A DNA stretch of 64,000 nucleotides from Oscillatoria salina IIICB1 (lineage in GTDB: Bacteria > Cyanobacteriota > Cyanobacteriia > Cyanobacteriales > SIO1D9), in assembly GCF_020144665.1 (NCBI RefSeq), contig NZ_JAAHBQ010000011.1, positions 42,042-106,041 of the forward strand, given 5' to 3'. How positions within the stretch are numbered: position 1 is the first letter of the stretch; each line of letters opens with the position of its first letter. The notes under the pieces were generated by a model. It was not told the origin of the DNA. It searched no databases and was given only the letters and a program-made list of their open reading frames with translations. Both the position numbers and the translations under genes were made by a program. This document shows positions 56,119-64,000 of this stretch, one piece after another.

Positions 56119-57315
56119 TCAATTATAAACAGGCAAGGTAAAATGAAAACAACTGCCACCTGCCGAAGCAGTATCTACCCAGATTTGACCGTAATGCGAT
56201 CGGACGATCTGACGGCAAAGAGAAAGACCTAAACCGTATCCTTCTCGATCTTCATCTCGCTGAAGACGGAAATGTCTCTCAAAAATGCGATCGCGCTTTT
56301 CTTCTGGAATTCCCGGGCCTGTATCGCAAATACTCACTTGAATCTTTTGGGTCGTCCGGTGTAAAATCGAAACTTGGATTTTCCCTCCTTCTGGAGTATA
56401 CTTAATCGCATTTTCTAACAGATTAATAATAACTTGGCGAACTAACTCTTGGTCAGCATAAACAGCAGGAAGATCGTAAGGTAAGTCGGTTTCTAGCTTT
56501 TGCGATTTTTTCTGGAATCTTTCTTGATATTCAGCCAAAATTTCTTGACAAAGATTCTGTAAATAGAGTTGGTGAGGTTCAATCGTTAATTCAGCACTTT
56601 TACCCTTCGACGCTTGGAGAATATCCGAGATCATTCTTTCCATAATGCGAAACTGGTTGCAAGCTTGCTGATGTAACTGCTCGGTTAAAGCTCGAAAACG
56701 TTCGTTGGGCTGGTTTTGAACTATTTTGATTGTTTCCACAGCAATCGAAGCGGCGGTAAGAGGACTGCGGAGATCGTGTGCTAACATTGCTAGCACTCGG
56801 TCTTTAAAATTTAATTGCTCTTCGAGTTCTTCTTTTTCTTTTTTGAGGCGAAAAATTTCTTCAGATAAGCGAATGAGTTCTGCGGAATAGCCAAGGGAAT
56901 TACTTTTTGTGGGGTCTGATAACTCACCTGCTGCTTGTTTTTCCTTAGCTTCTTCAACACTAAGCTGCCATCTAGACCACCATTTTTGCAGTTGAGCAAC
57001 GAGATTGCTTCCTGCTAGAGTTTGCCTTGGTTCAGGACATATTTTGACTAAAGCTGGGGTGGCTACCAATCGAAAATGCTCTGCTAGATAAGGCTGCTTC
57101 CCCACATCAATCACCTGAAGCTCAAAGGGATATTCGGCTTTCAAACTGTCTAGATAACTGCGTACTCGCCGGATATGTTCCTGAGAACCAGGACGCTCGT
57201 CAATAAACAGCAATAGTTGAAGCAACCCTGCTGGGGTATAACTATTTTGTTCTAAAGCTACCTGCCTGCCATTTGATTGTTGCACTGGAGAGTAATACTG
57301 ATACGCTGAAACCAA
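56119..57315 (-). CDS. sasA: Circadian clock-output histidine kinase SasA
   Basis: 398 residues from a TTG at 57315; no ATG exists before residue 177, so a TTG start is needed. The KaiB-like thioredoxin-fold sensor domain (about 29-118: [29 protein letters not shown]) is followed by a coiled coil, the phospho-acceptor H180 ([10 protein letters not shown]), the N box [20 protein letters not shown] and GYGLGLS. SasA binds KaiC and passes the clock signal to RpaA. Full length and intact. No kai genes in the window. Confidence 0.95.
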   Translation of the reverse strand: MVSAYQYYSPVQQSNGRQVALEQNSYTPAGLLQLLLFIDERPGSQEHIRRVRSYLDSLKAEYPFELQVIDVGKQPYLAEHFRLVATPALVKICPEPRQTLAGSNLVAQLQKWWSRWQLSVEEAKEKQAAGELSDPTKSNSLGYSAELIRLSEEIFRLKKEKEELEEQLNFKDRVLAMLAHDLRSPLTAASIAVETIKIVQNQPNERFRALTEQLHQQACNQFRIMERMISDILQASKGKSAELTIEPHQLYLQNLCQEILAEYQERFQKKSQKLETDLPYDLPAVYADQELVRQVIINLLENAIKYTPEGGKIQVSILHRTTQKIQVSICDTGPGIPEEKRDRIFERHFRLQRDEDREGYGLGLSLCRQIVRSHYGQIWVDTASAGGSCFHFTLPVYN

Positions 57316-57652
57316 CTTAGAAAAGCCCCTGAAAAGGACTTGAAGCCAAGATTTAATATCTATTTTATATTTTTACCTCAAATGTGGCGAGAATACTCCT
57401 GCGACAAATAATATCATCAGAAAAATAATGAATTATAACACATATTTTTGGTTATCAAAGCCAGGATTTTGAGGCGATTAATACCACCTCAAATCAGGCG
57501 ATCGCGCCCAAAGACACTCATTGCTGATTCAGCTAGAGCTTCGCATCCATTAACTTTCTTATTTTCGCATTTTCGTAATAAAATCTTAAGATAACATCAA
57601 AGACATCCTGCCTGCCTTGGCACAGTATTCACTCTCCAACCGAAAAACAATT
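57316..57652. other. Intergenic region between sasA and the GH57 gene
   Basis: 337 AT-rich bases holding the divergent promoters of sasA and the branching enzyme, with one HIP1 octamer near 57499. A GAGG...CCTC inverted repeat is near 57471-57488. No gene is visible. Confidence 0.4.
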
Positions 57653-59242
57653 ATGGCTCTTGGCTACGTTGCCCTCGTACTTCACGCCCACCTACCCTTT
57701 GTCCGACATCCGGAAAGTGACTATGTTTTAGAAGAAGAATGGCTTTTTGAGGCAATAACGGAAACTTATATTCCTTTGTTGCACGTTTTTGAAGGACTAA
57801 AGCGGGATGGAATTGACTTTAAAATGACGATGAGTTTGACACCTCCCTTGGTGTCAATGCTACGCGATCCGCTCTTACAAGAACGCTTTGAGCAACATTT
57901 ATCCAATTTAGAAGAACTCGCACAACAGGAAATCGAGCATAATCAGCATAACGGTCATCTGCGTTATCTCGCAGAGCATTATGCTCAAGAATTTCAGGCG
58001 ATTCGTCAGACTTGGGAAGGCTACAACGGAGACTTAGTTACTGCTTTTAAACAATTTCTCGACAGCAACAATCTGGAAATTATTACCTGTGGTGCTACTC
58101 ATGGCTATTTGCCATTGATGAAGATGTATCCCCAGGCAGTTTGGGCGCAAATTCAGGTGGCTTGCGAACATTACGAAGAAACTTTCGGTCGTCCGGCTAA
58201 GGGAATGTGGTTGCCCGAATGTGCTTATTATGAAGGTTTGGATCGAATGCTAGCGGATGCTGGCTTGCGTTACTTCCTCACTGACGGTCATGGCTTGCTA
58301 TATGCTCGTCCTCGCCCTCGTTTTGGCGCTTATGCACCGATTTTTACTGAGGCGGGAGTAGCTGCTTTTGGTCGCGACCATGAGTCGTCTCAACAGGTAT
58401 GGTCTTCTGAGGTAGGATATCCTGGTTCGCCAGAATATCGGGAATTTTATAAGGATTTGGGCTGGGAAGCAGAATACGAGTACATTAAGCCGTATATTAT
58501 GCCTAATGGTCAGCGCAAAAATACGGGTATTAAGTATCACAAGATTACTAGTCGGACTGCGGGCTTATCGGATAAAGAATTATATGACCCTTATTGGGCA
58601 AGGGAAAAAGCTGCGGAACACGCGGGAAATTTCATGTACAATCGGGAACAGCAAGTTAGGCATTTAGCGGGAATTATGGGGCGATCGCCAATTGTGGTTT
58701 CTCCTTACGATGCTGAGTTGTTCGGTCACTGGTGGTATGAAGGTCCTTGGTTTATTGATTATCTGTTTCGTAAGTCTTGGTACGATCAAAATACTTTTGA
58801 AATGACTCACTTGGCTGATTATTTGCGTCGGGAACCAACTCAGCAAGTGTGTAAGCCTTCTCAGTCGAGTTGGGGTTTTAAGGGTTTCCACGAATATTGG
58901 CTGAATGAAACTAATGCTTGGATTTATCCTTATTTACATAAGGCGACGGAACGGATGATTGAGTTAAGCTGTCGCGAACCTGTTGATGAGTTGGAGTGGA
59001 AAGCTCTTAATCAAGCAGCGCGAGAGTTACTTTTGGCACAGTCTTCGGATTGGGCGTTTATTATGCGTACGGGAACGATGGTTCCTTATGCGGTTCGTCG
59101 CACGCGATCGCATTTGATGCGCTTTAATAAGCTCTATCAAGATCTTAAGGTCGCTAAGATTGATTCTGGTTGGCTGGAAAAGGTCGAAAAGATTGATAAT
59201 ATCTTTCCCAATATTAACTACCGTGTCTATCGTCCTTTGTAA
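57653..59242 (+). CDS. GH57 1,4-alpha-glucan branching enzyme
   Basis: 529 residues from the ATG at 57653, which begins with the family's ALGYVALVLHAHLPFVRHPE; an upstream TTG would add 12 residues. GH57 regions: HAHLPFVRHP, GATHGYLP, WLPECAYYEG with the nucleophile Glu, and SPYDAELFGHWWYEGP with the catalytic Asp, then a C-terminal helical DUF1957 domain. It makes alpha-1,6 branches in glycogen. It lacks the C-terminal helix-hairpin-helix tail of archaeal relatives. Monocistronic. Confidence 0.9.
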   Translation: MALGYVALVLHAHLPFVRHPESDYVLEEEWLFEAITETYIPLLHVFEGLKRDGIDFKMTMSLTPPLVSMLRDPLLQERFEQHLSNLEELAQQEIEHNQHNGHLRYLAEHYAQEFQAIRQTWEGYNGDLVTAFKQFLDSNNLEIITCGATHGYLPLMKMYPQAVWAQIQVACEHYEETFGRPAKGMWLPECAYYEGLDRMLADAGLRYFLTDGHGLLYARPRPRFGAYAPIFTEAGVAAFGRDHESSQQVWSSEVGYPGSPEYREFYKDLGWEAEYEYIKPYIMPNGQRKNTGIKYHKITSRTAGLSDKELYDPYWAREKAAEHAGNFMYNREQQVRHLAGIMGRSPIVVSPYDAELFGHWWYEGPWFIDYLFRKSWYDQNTFEMTHLADYLRREPTQQVCKPSQSSWGFKGFHEYWLNETNAWIYPYLHKATERMIELSCREPVDELEWKALNQAARELLLAQSSDWAFIMRTGTMVPYAVRRTRSHLMRFNKLYQDLKVAKIDSGWLEKVEKIDNIFPNINYRVYRPL

Positions 59243-59540
59243 GCTGGGCGGCTATTTCACCAACTAGGGTGGGCAACAAGCCTACCTTTTTTATTTCTCA
59301 CTCTAGACTATTGACGAAAATTTTTTTGCCAACTCAAACTAAAAGTGATGTATATTAGTTTACTAATTGAAATTGCATCTACCTATAGCATGAGATCTGA
59401 TAAAGTTAAAAATTAAAGCAAGTTGTTTCTCTTTCTCAGACTGTTCTAGGAGTGAAACAACTCGAACTAACGCTAATCTTCTTGCTCTCCCAATCGAAGT
59501 CTATTATTTACCGATCGCTAGAAAACAAGCAGAAAACCGA

Positions 59541-59855
59541 ATGCTCCAAAAATCTACTTACCAAACTCTAGGAATAATTGACCAAGCTATACAGCGTTTT
59601 CTTCAAAAACTCAATCCTAACGAAATTCTGGCTTTGGGAGATACATCTAATCTTCAAGCAGAATTGCGCCAAGTTGAACGCAATGGCAAGATTGAAATTA
59701 GACCTGTTGTCGTAATTGAATGTGAAGGTAAAGCTCATCGCTATGCACTACTTTGTTTGAAATCACGTTTGTGTGCAGCTGCAACCGCAGTGGGTATTCC
59801 TAGTATTTGCTTGTCTGTAAATGGGGCGAGCGATATAGGATTTTTTTGTGACTAA
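59541..59855 (+). CDS. Small protein of unknown function
   Basis: 104 residues. Features: QTLGIIDQAIQRFLQKLNPNEILALGDTSNLQAEL at the N-terminus, EIRPVVVIECEGKAHRYALLCLKS in the middle and a Cys/Ala-rich C-terminus (RLCAAATAVGIPSICLSVNG). A strong terminator (59883-59914) follows the stop. The domain is not recognised. Cysteines are at about 72, 82, 87 and 99. Confidence 0.6.
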   Translation: MLQKSTYQTLGIIDQAIQRFLQKLNPNEILALGDTSNLQAELRQVERNGKIEIRPVVVIECEGKAHRYALLCLKSRLCAAATAVGIPSICLSVNGASDIGFFCD

Positions 59856-59882
59856 TTATTTTTGAGATCGAGCGCGATCGCT

Positions 59883-59921
59883 CCTCTACTATTCTTAGAG
59901 TGGAATAGTTGAGGGGCTTTT
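59883..59921 (+). terminator. Intrinsic terminator of the 59541 gene
   Basis: CCTCTACTATTC (59883-59894) pairs with GAATAGTTGAGG (59903-59914) with one mismatch, followed by GGCTTTTTG. Confidence 0.75.
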
Positions 59922-60057
59922 TGCTGTTTCTATATTAAGTTTTGTCAAGAAAGATGAGAAAACTTATTTTTTCCACAACTTAAATCTTCAATCGACAGAG
60001 ATTTTCGTTCTCAGGTAGAGCAAAGAAGCATCAAAAGCCTGTAATTCTCTGACTCTA

Positions 60058-60083
60058 TGGTATAATTAGTGACATGACTCACA
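60058..60083 (+). promoter_or_regulatory. Candidate promoter with a CRP-like half-site pair
   Basis: Extended -10 TGGTATAAT (60058-60066) is followed at once by GTGA-N6-TCAC (60069-60082), which fits the core of a CRP-family binding site (TGTGAN6TCACA, five of five inner positions on one side). At this place a bound regulator would block transcription. About 190 bases upstream of the 97-residue gene's start. Confidence 0.35.
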
Positions 60084-60256
60084 AGATCTACTTTTGTCCT
60101 GTCACCTAAATATAACTGCTATCTCACGTCTCCGTGATGACACTCTTCACGAAAAAAAGGCGATAAGATTCAACCTCAACTCTCTACGAAATCACTCAAA
60201 GATTTTGCTGGATGCCCGATTATATAAGTGGTTTGTCGATTAATCGGGAGAAAAAA

Positions 60257-60505
60257 ATGGAAATGTTTAGTGAATTTTCTTTACCAGTTGGCAAAGGACA
60301 ACAAGCTGATGCTGATAGAGATAATTCTCCACCCATGAAGCCTTTAGAACTTAATATTTCGGTGCTAGAAATTTTGTTGTCAGCAACATCGTTAGAAAAT
60401 AACTACTATAGTTGGTCGGACGAACAAAAATTAAAGCACCTGAAGCGTATTAAAGAAGCGGCGCTGAATCTGAATGGTTTGTTTAGTAATTTATCCCAGT
60501 CTTAG
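60257..60505 (+). CDS. Small protein of unknown function
   Basis: About 82 residues from the ATG at 60257, chosen for the GGGAGA leader; an ATG at 60212 would give 97 residues. It has LPVGKGQQADADRDNSPPMKPLELN, then a helical region (SVLEILLSATSLENNYYSWSDEQKLKHLKRIKEAALNLNGLF). No domain is recognised. It lies 67 bases upstream of the TspO-like gene and may share its transcript. Confidence 0.55.
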   Translation: MEMFSEFSLPVGKGQQADADRDNSPPMKPLELNISVLEILLSATSLENNYYSWSDEQKLKHLKRIKEAALNLNGLFSNLSQS

Positions 60506-60571
60506 TTATACCTCTAGATTGAGTAACCAATGCCGTAACGGATTTACGATTGTTAGGGCAAGGAGAAAAAG

Positions 60572-61042
60572 ATGATTAAATCTTGGATGGTGATTGGGGG
60601 TGTGACGCTTTTGGTTGCTCTCGGTAGCAATCTGGTTACGCCGGATGGCGTTCGTTGGTTTAAGCGCCAGCAACGCCCTCGTTGGTTGACATTTGAGTGG
60701 GCGATTCCCTTTATTTGGACTTTTATTTTTATTTGTGGCGCTTGGTCTGCTTATATTATTTGGGAAAGCGATCCCGGAACGACTGAGACTTGGTTATTGA
60801 TGGGTTTTTATTTGCTTTTGGAAGTAGCGATCGTTGCTTATACACCTGTTATGTTTGCCCTTCGCAGTTTAAAAATTGGTACGATTGTTGGTGCTGTGGG
60901 TACGGTTTTAGGTTTAGTTTTAACTCTGATAGTTCTATCTATTTCAGGCTGGGCGGCTTTGTTATTATTGCCTTATCTACTTTGGAGCCCTGTTGGTACT
61001 TATACGACTTGGGAAATGATGCAGTTAAATAATATTGATTAA
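60572..61042 (+). CDS. TspO/MBR-family membrane protein
   Basis: 156 residues with five membrane segments (about 4-20, 46-65, 76-100, 107-130, 133-148). RPRWLTFEWAIPFIWTFIFIC resembles the W-x5-P...W-T signature of tryptophan-rich sensory proteins, which bind porphyrins and other hydrophobic ligands. The first loop is more divergent than in standard TspO. A GGAGAAA ribosome-binding site precedes the ATG. A hairpin (61057-61100) ends the unit. Confidence 0.72.
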   Translation: MIKSWMVIGGVTLLVALGSNLVTPDGVRWFKRQQRPRWLTFEWAIPFIWTFIFICGAWSAYIIWESDPGTTETWLLMGFYLLLEVAIVAYTPVMFALRSLKIGTIVGAVGTVLGLVLTLIVLSISGWAALLLLPYLLWSPVGTYTTWEMMQLNNID

Positions 61043-61056
61043 ATTTAATTTGATTC

Positions 61057-61100
61057 AAACTTTCTTTGCTAACTATCTGCTTGCTTAGAAAAGAAAGTTT
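61057..61100. terminator. Inverted repeat after the TspO-like gene
   Basis: Perfect 10-bp arms AAACTTTCTT (61057-61066) and AAGAAAGTTT (61091-61100) with a 24-nt loop, 14 bases after the stop. It may serve genes on both strands. Confidence 0.5.
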
Positions 61101-61112
61101 CTGGTCAAATAT

Positions 61113-61133
61113 CCACCGTGAAGCCCACGGTGG
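61113..61133 (-). terminator. Hairpin downstream of rpsU
   Basis: Perfect 8-bp stem CCACCGTG / CACGGTGG around AAGCC. It lies 85 bases after the rpsU stop on the minus strand; no T-run follows, and similar hairpins also occur at ends of mobile elements. Confidence 0.45.
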
Positions 61134-61217
61134 TTTGTAGAGAACTTAATTCCTTGCTCGCTGGAAAAATTGCTTTTTTCCACGCTCTACTTAATCAATT
61201 CCAGCTTTTAGTAGATT

Positions 61218-61394
61218 TTAACGGAAACGCTTTTTACGCCGCGCGATCGCCTTGCGCTTGCGCTTTTCGATGGGAGTTTCGTAGTGACGGCGACGCTTGA
61301 TGTCAGCAAATATTCCTGCTTTTGAGACTTGACGCTTAAAGCGACGTAATGCCGATTCAATGTTTTCGTTTTGTCCGACAACCACTTGGGTCAT
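61218..61394 (-). CDS. rpsU: 30S ribosomal protein S21
   Basis: 58 residues: [43 protein letters not shown], then a basic tail [13 protein letters not shown]. This is the complete S21 protein of the small subunit, involved in mRNA start-site selection. The ribosome-binding site AAAGGAGGT is exceptionally strong. The gene is too short for standard length filters. Confidence 0.95.
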   Translation of the reverse strand: MTQVVVGQNENIESALRRFKRQVSKAGIFADIKRRRHYETPIEKRKRKAIARRKKRFR

Positions 61395-61649
61395 ACAGTA
61401 TCTTACCTCCTTTGTGAATTTACTGTTTTTGAGTGGTGATTAATAATTGGCGAACTTAGACAAGAAATTTAGCGTTGCTTACTTTTTCCTTTAAGCTACG
61501 AGAGCGAAAGCGAATTCAGCAACGCGATCGTTTATCCTGATTGCATTTTTTGCCAATCAGTCAGAATTTACAATATAGCTTTAAAGCTTAAAAAAGTCTA
61601 CCAATAAAAATTTTTACTCAACAATCATCATAGCGTAAAAGGGAAAAAG
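61395..61649. other. Intergenic region upstream of rpsU
   Basis: About 255 bases, AT-rich, with one HIP1-like site near 61525. It should contain the rpsU promoter. No gene is visible. Confidence 0.4.
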
Positions 61650-61683
61650 AATCAAGAAAAGGCGTTCCGATCTTGAGAACGCC
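61650..61683 (-). terminator. Intrinsic terminator of the ycf4-cyclophilin unit
   Basis: Arms GGCGTTC (61661-61667) / GAACGCC (61677-61683); on the minus strand the stem is followed by TTTTCTTGATTCTTTTT. It lies 54 bases past the cyclophilin stop codon. Confidence 0.8.
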
Positions 61684-61736
61684 AGCAAGATTTTCGTGAG
61701 AGAGTTACGGAGAATCTCATCACGATCGCCTGGAAA

Positions 61737-62519
61737 CTACTTTTGGAGATTTTCCATTCCAGAGACTACTTTCGCCGAGTCAATGCGATCGCCTTGTTTA
61801 ATGGTATCGACAACATCCATTCCGTCAGTGACATAGCCAAAAACCGCATAATCGCCATCTAAGAAAGCTAAATCGGACAAAGCAAAGTAAAACTGAGAAG
61901 AAGCCGAATCAGGCATTTGCGAACGAGCCATCGCGATCGCCCCGCGACTATGCTTCAAAGCCACTGGGGGAGCGGAAAAACCTGCCTGTCGTCCCAAAGC
62001 CTTACTATAAGTAGGTTCTTCTTCACCTTCAAGCTGAATTTCCAAAGGAATGTAACGAGGTCGAGAAGTTTCGGGATCGACAAAACCACCCGTACCAGTA
62101 CCTTGAGGATCGCCACCTTGAGCGACAAAAGGTTGGGGATCTTTAACAACCCGGTGAAAAGTTAATCCATTATAGAAACCTTTAGAGACAAGATCGACAA
62201 AATTACCCGCCGTGATCGGAGCATTATTGCCATCCACCTCAATAGTAATTGGCGAACCATTAACGGTCATCTCCACCGTGGCTGTACCTTCGAGTCTGGG
62301 TAAATCTTTCATTGTTTGATTGCTAACTTGAGTTGCTACGGGTAAATCTGTCTGCGTTGTCAAGGAAGAATCTGAATTAGCCGATTGGGAAGTACAACCT
62401 CCCATAATCAGTCCCCCAACCGCGATCGCTACAAACAGCGATCTGAGTGAAGCCCATGCTACATTATTCGTCCGCAGTGGGCGGGATAATGTTGACCAAA
62501 GCTGATGTAAAATCTGCAT
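61737..62519 (-). CDS. Peptidyl-prolyl cis-trans isomerase, cyclophilin type, exported
   Basis: 260 residues. A hydrophobic N-terminal segment (about 26-41) ends in GGCTSQ, probably a lipoprotein or signal-peptide site. The cyclophilin domain (about 80-255) has [38 protein letters not shown], and late [10 protein letters not shown] and SQFYFAL. It catalyses proline isomerisation during folding, here in periplasm or thylakoid lumen. It starts 22 bases after ycf4 and is probably co-transcribed. Confidence 0.92.
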   Translation of the reverse strand: MQILHQLWSTLSRPLRTNNVAWASLRSLFVAIAVGGLIMGGCTSQSANSDSSLTTQTDLPVATQVSNQTMKDLPRLEGTATVEMTVNGSPITIEVDGNNAPITAGNFVDLVSKGFYNGLTFHRVVKDPQPFVAQGGDPQGTGTGGFVDPETSRPRYIPLEIQLEGEEEPTYSKALGRQAGFSAPPVALKHSRGAIAMARSQMPDSASSQFYFALSDLAFLDGDYAVFGYVTDGMDVVDTIKQGDRIDSAKVVSGMENLQK

Positions 62520-62541
62520 TTTTTATACTCAACCGAATTGT

Positions 62542-63108
62542 TTACAATCCTTCCAGGGGTACTGACAAGAAGCGAGCTAGTTCGGCTCCTTGATTTTCCA
62601 ACTCTGACAATGATAGCGGTTCTCCCACACGAGTCAGGGGAATATCGCGACGTTTTTTCGCCCGGAGATACAGCGAGCGCTTGGGATTAAGTCCTTCTTT
62701 GATTTCTGCTCTTACCGCTTGTACGTCTTCTAAGTTCAACTTAAGTTCAATGCGGCGGTTTTTACCAAAAAAACCCCAGCGAAAAATCGTTACTTCACCT
62801 GTTTCCCGATTAAACTCGTTGTAGCCACCACCCACATTCAAAAAGATGACTGTATACAGATACAGTGCCATTGCTGTACCAGCAAAACCATAGAAAGTGA
62901 GTGCAATACCTTGAGGGATAAATTGTAATTCGCTGGGATCGCTTACCAGTAGCAGATTGACTCCCAAATAACTCGAAAGCCCTGCTAAAAGAAAGCCTAC
63001 CCCACCAATGGTAGAAATTACTGCCCAAAAGTAGTTACTGAAGCGACGAGAACCCAATACCTCTTGACGGAGGATCTTGCTGTTAGAAGTAGTTGCCTGT
63101 GCTGTCAT
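62542..63108 (-). CDS. ycf4: Photosystem I assembly protein Ycf4
   Basis: 188 residues from the ATG at 63108; a longer reading to 63174 adds 22 residues not expected in the family. QEVLGSRRFSNYFWA at the N-terminus, two membrane segments (about 23-46 and 66-90), then the soluble part with EVTIFRWGFFGKNRRIEL and IPLTRVGEPLSLSELENQGAELARFLSVPLEGL-type ending (last blocks intact). Ycf4 is a scaffold for photosystem I assembly in the thylakoid membrane. Divergent from psbD across 766 bases. Confidence 0.96.
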   Translation of the reverse strand: MTAQATTSNSKILRQEVLGSRRFSNYFWAVISTIGGVGFLLAGLSSYLGVNLLLVSDPSELQFIPQGIALTFYGFAGTAMALYLYTVIFLNVGGGYNEFNRETGEVTIFRWGFFGKNRRIELKLNLEDVQAVRAEIKEGLNPKRSLYLRAKKRRDIPLTRVGEPLSLSELENQGAELARFLSVPLEGL

Positions 63109-63874
63109 GTTTAAATTTTGCCCAATATAAAATTTGAATCTACCTAGATCGATTCTGACATTCTCTGGAATCAAGCAAGAGAGAAAATCTCCGACTCGTT
63201 AGTGCGATTGGTACGGTAGCGCCAACAACCGCGCATCGGCGATCGCGATCGTTCCCCCAACCAAGATTTTATGAGGACAGATGTGTCAATTTGTAAAATT
63301 TCGAGCATAATAATTGAAAGTGGGTGAAAACTCCAGCCCAGATTTTCCCAATCAGGCTGGGAATTCTAACCCAACTTGTGATAATTTAAGAAAAGTTAAC
63401 TTGTCACTCACTAAATAGCTAGTGAATGAGCAAGCAGAAACTACTCTCAAACAGCGTACCGCAAGGTCGGCGTAGCCATCGCCAGTCCTCTTTTGTGAAT
63501 TAAGTGCAATTGAGGCAATGGGGAAATCGCCATCCCAACAAATAATGGTCAAGCTCGAACAATCTTCAGCAGAAAAAAAGTTGAGATGTTGGAGAAAGCC
63601 AAGAAAGCAAAGAAAAAGTTGGGTATAATTCATCAAAGTTGTTCAATTATTGGGAAAACCAAGCATTGTGACAAGCAACGGTGATGAAAATGTGAGTAGG
63701 GTAGTTCTTAGCAAATTAACACCTGTAAACAAGTGGTGGGAACACCCTTGGGAAAAACAGGAAAAAAGCACCAAGTTGGAATTAACAACTTTGGATAAGT
63801 CTTTTCAAGCAGGATAAAAACCTTCAGATTAAGAAATCTTGCAACTGATTCATTAAGCAAGAGGTTTTGAAAGT
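63109..63874. promoter_or_regulatory. Long leader and promoter region between ycf4 and psbD
   Basis: 766 bases without a supported gene. A possible -10 for psbD is TATAAT at 63624-63629 (TGGG ahead, no clear -35), giving a leader of about 240 bases. Inverted repeats: CCAGCC...GGCTGG (63333-63360) and CACTCACTA...TAGTGAATG (63403-63428). AGAGG lies 10 bases before the psbD ATG. High-light regulation is usual for psbD, but a clear paired HLR1 site is not visible. Confidence 0.4.
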
Positions 63875-64000
63875 ATGACAATAGCAGTCGGACGCGCACC
63901 AGCACAGAGAGGATGGTTTGATTCCGTCGATGACTGGTTAAAGCGCGATCGCTTTGTATTTATTGGTTGGTCAGGATTATTATTGTTCCCTTGTGCTTAT
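63875..64000 (+). CDS. psbD: Photosystem II D2 protein (5' part)
   Basis: The first 42 codons, cut by the window edge: [41 protein letters not shown]. This is the conserved N-terminus of PSII reaction-centre protein D2, ahead of its first membrane helix. D2 with D1 binds the primary charge-separation cofactors. psbC normally follows and overlaps psbD, beyond this window. Confidence 0.97.
   Translation, partial: MTIAVGRAPAQRGWFDSVDDWLKRDRFVFIGWSGLLLFPCAY

Noticed and set aside
61118..61300. Plus-strand frame of 60 codons
   Set aside because: It is antisense to the well-supported rpsU gene and begins in a hairpin.
63708..63905. Minus-strand frame of 65 codons at the psbD start
   Set aside because: It is antisense to the psbD start and leader, with no family resemblance.

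Overview
This is cyanobacterial chromosome at moderate-to-low GC. The evidence is photosynthesis genes (psbD for the D2 protein, ycf4, ycf39, petM), the clock kinase sasA, a cyanobacterial-type PEP carboxylase and an NblR-like regulator. The octamer GCGATCGC (HIP1) occurs throughout, and short heptamer repeats of a kind typical of cyanobacteria fill several gene gaps. I cannot name the species. No prophage, intact insertion sequence or CRISPR array is visible.

Layout. (a) 1-8511: a lipoprotein, then the accessory island: a DNA phosphorothioation (Dnd) locus with a Dnd-associated protein, two DGQHR-motif proteins (a large paralogue and DndB) and divergent dndC-dndD-dndE. (b) 8501-18584: a DUF2062 membrane protein, three tandem MscS-type channels, mnmE, and a minus-strand run of purA, rplY (L25), a phosphotransferase/kinase fusion and a small membrane protein. 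(c) 18600-23707: repeats, then an efflux set (adaptor, permease, TolC-like) with no ATPase gene. (d) 23826-33600: ADA-like amidohydrolase, GAF protein, hydrolase, a small unknown gene pair, pdxA, petM, an SDR protein, a mobile-element remnant touching murA, tRNA-Leu(CAG) and an rRNA/tRNA methyltransferase. (e) 33829-45120: lpdA, trpC, class-V aminotransferase, DUF2949, DUF192, an NblR-like regulator, NAD kinase, ycf39, an MBL hydrolase, aroC and a retropepsin-like protein. (f) 45578-52637: an unrecognised 602-residue protein, then an MBOAT/SGNH pair likely to O-acetylate an exported glycan. (g) 52952-64000: ppc, sasA, GH57 branching enzyme, small unknowns, a TspO-like protein, rpsU, cyclophilin, ycf4 and the start of psbD.

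The best candidate for an unusual system is the Dnd locus. It has the modification core (C, D, E) and regulator (B), but no dndA and none of the dndFGH restriction genes. It also carries a second, larger DGQHR protein and Dnd-associated protein 4. HIP1 octamers inside several of its genes suggest long residence in a cyanobacterial genome. Second-rank items are the MBOAT/DUF1574 pair, the orphan gene at 45578 with an operator-like palindrome, repeats that supply the C-termini and stop codons of three genes, a stand-alone GAF protein with a Cys-His dyad, and the efflux operon without an ATPase.

Start sites were moved inward from the longest possible reading frame where an ATG with a better leader or family length supports it. 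Three genes missed by simple length-based calling were added: petM, rpsU and the 5' part of psbD.
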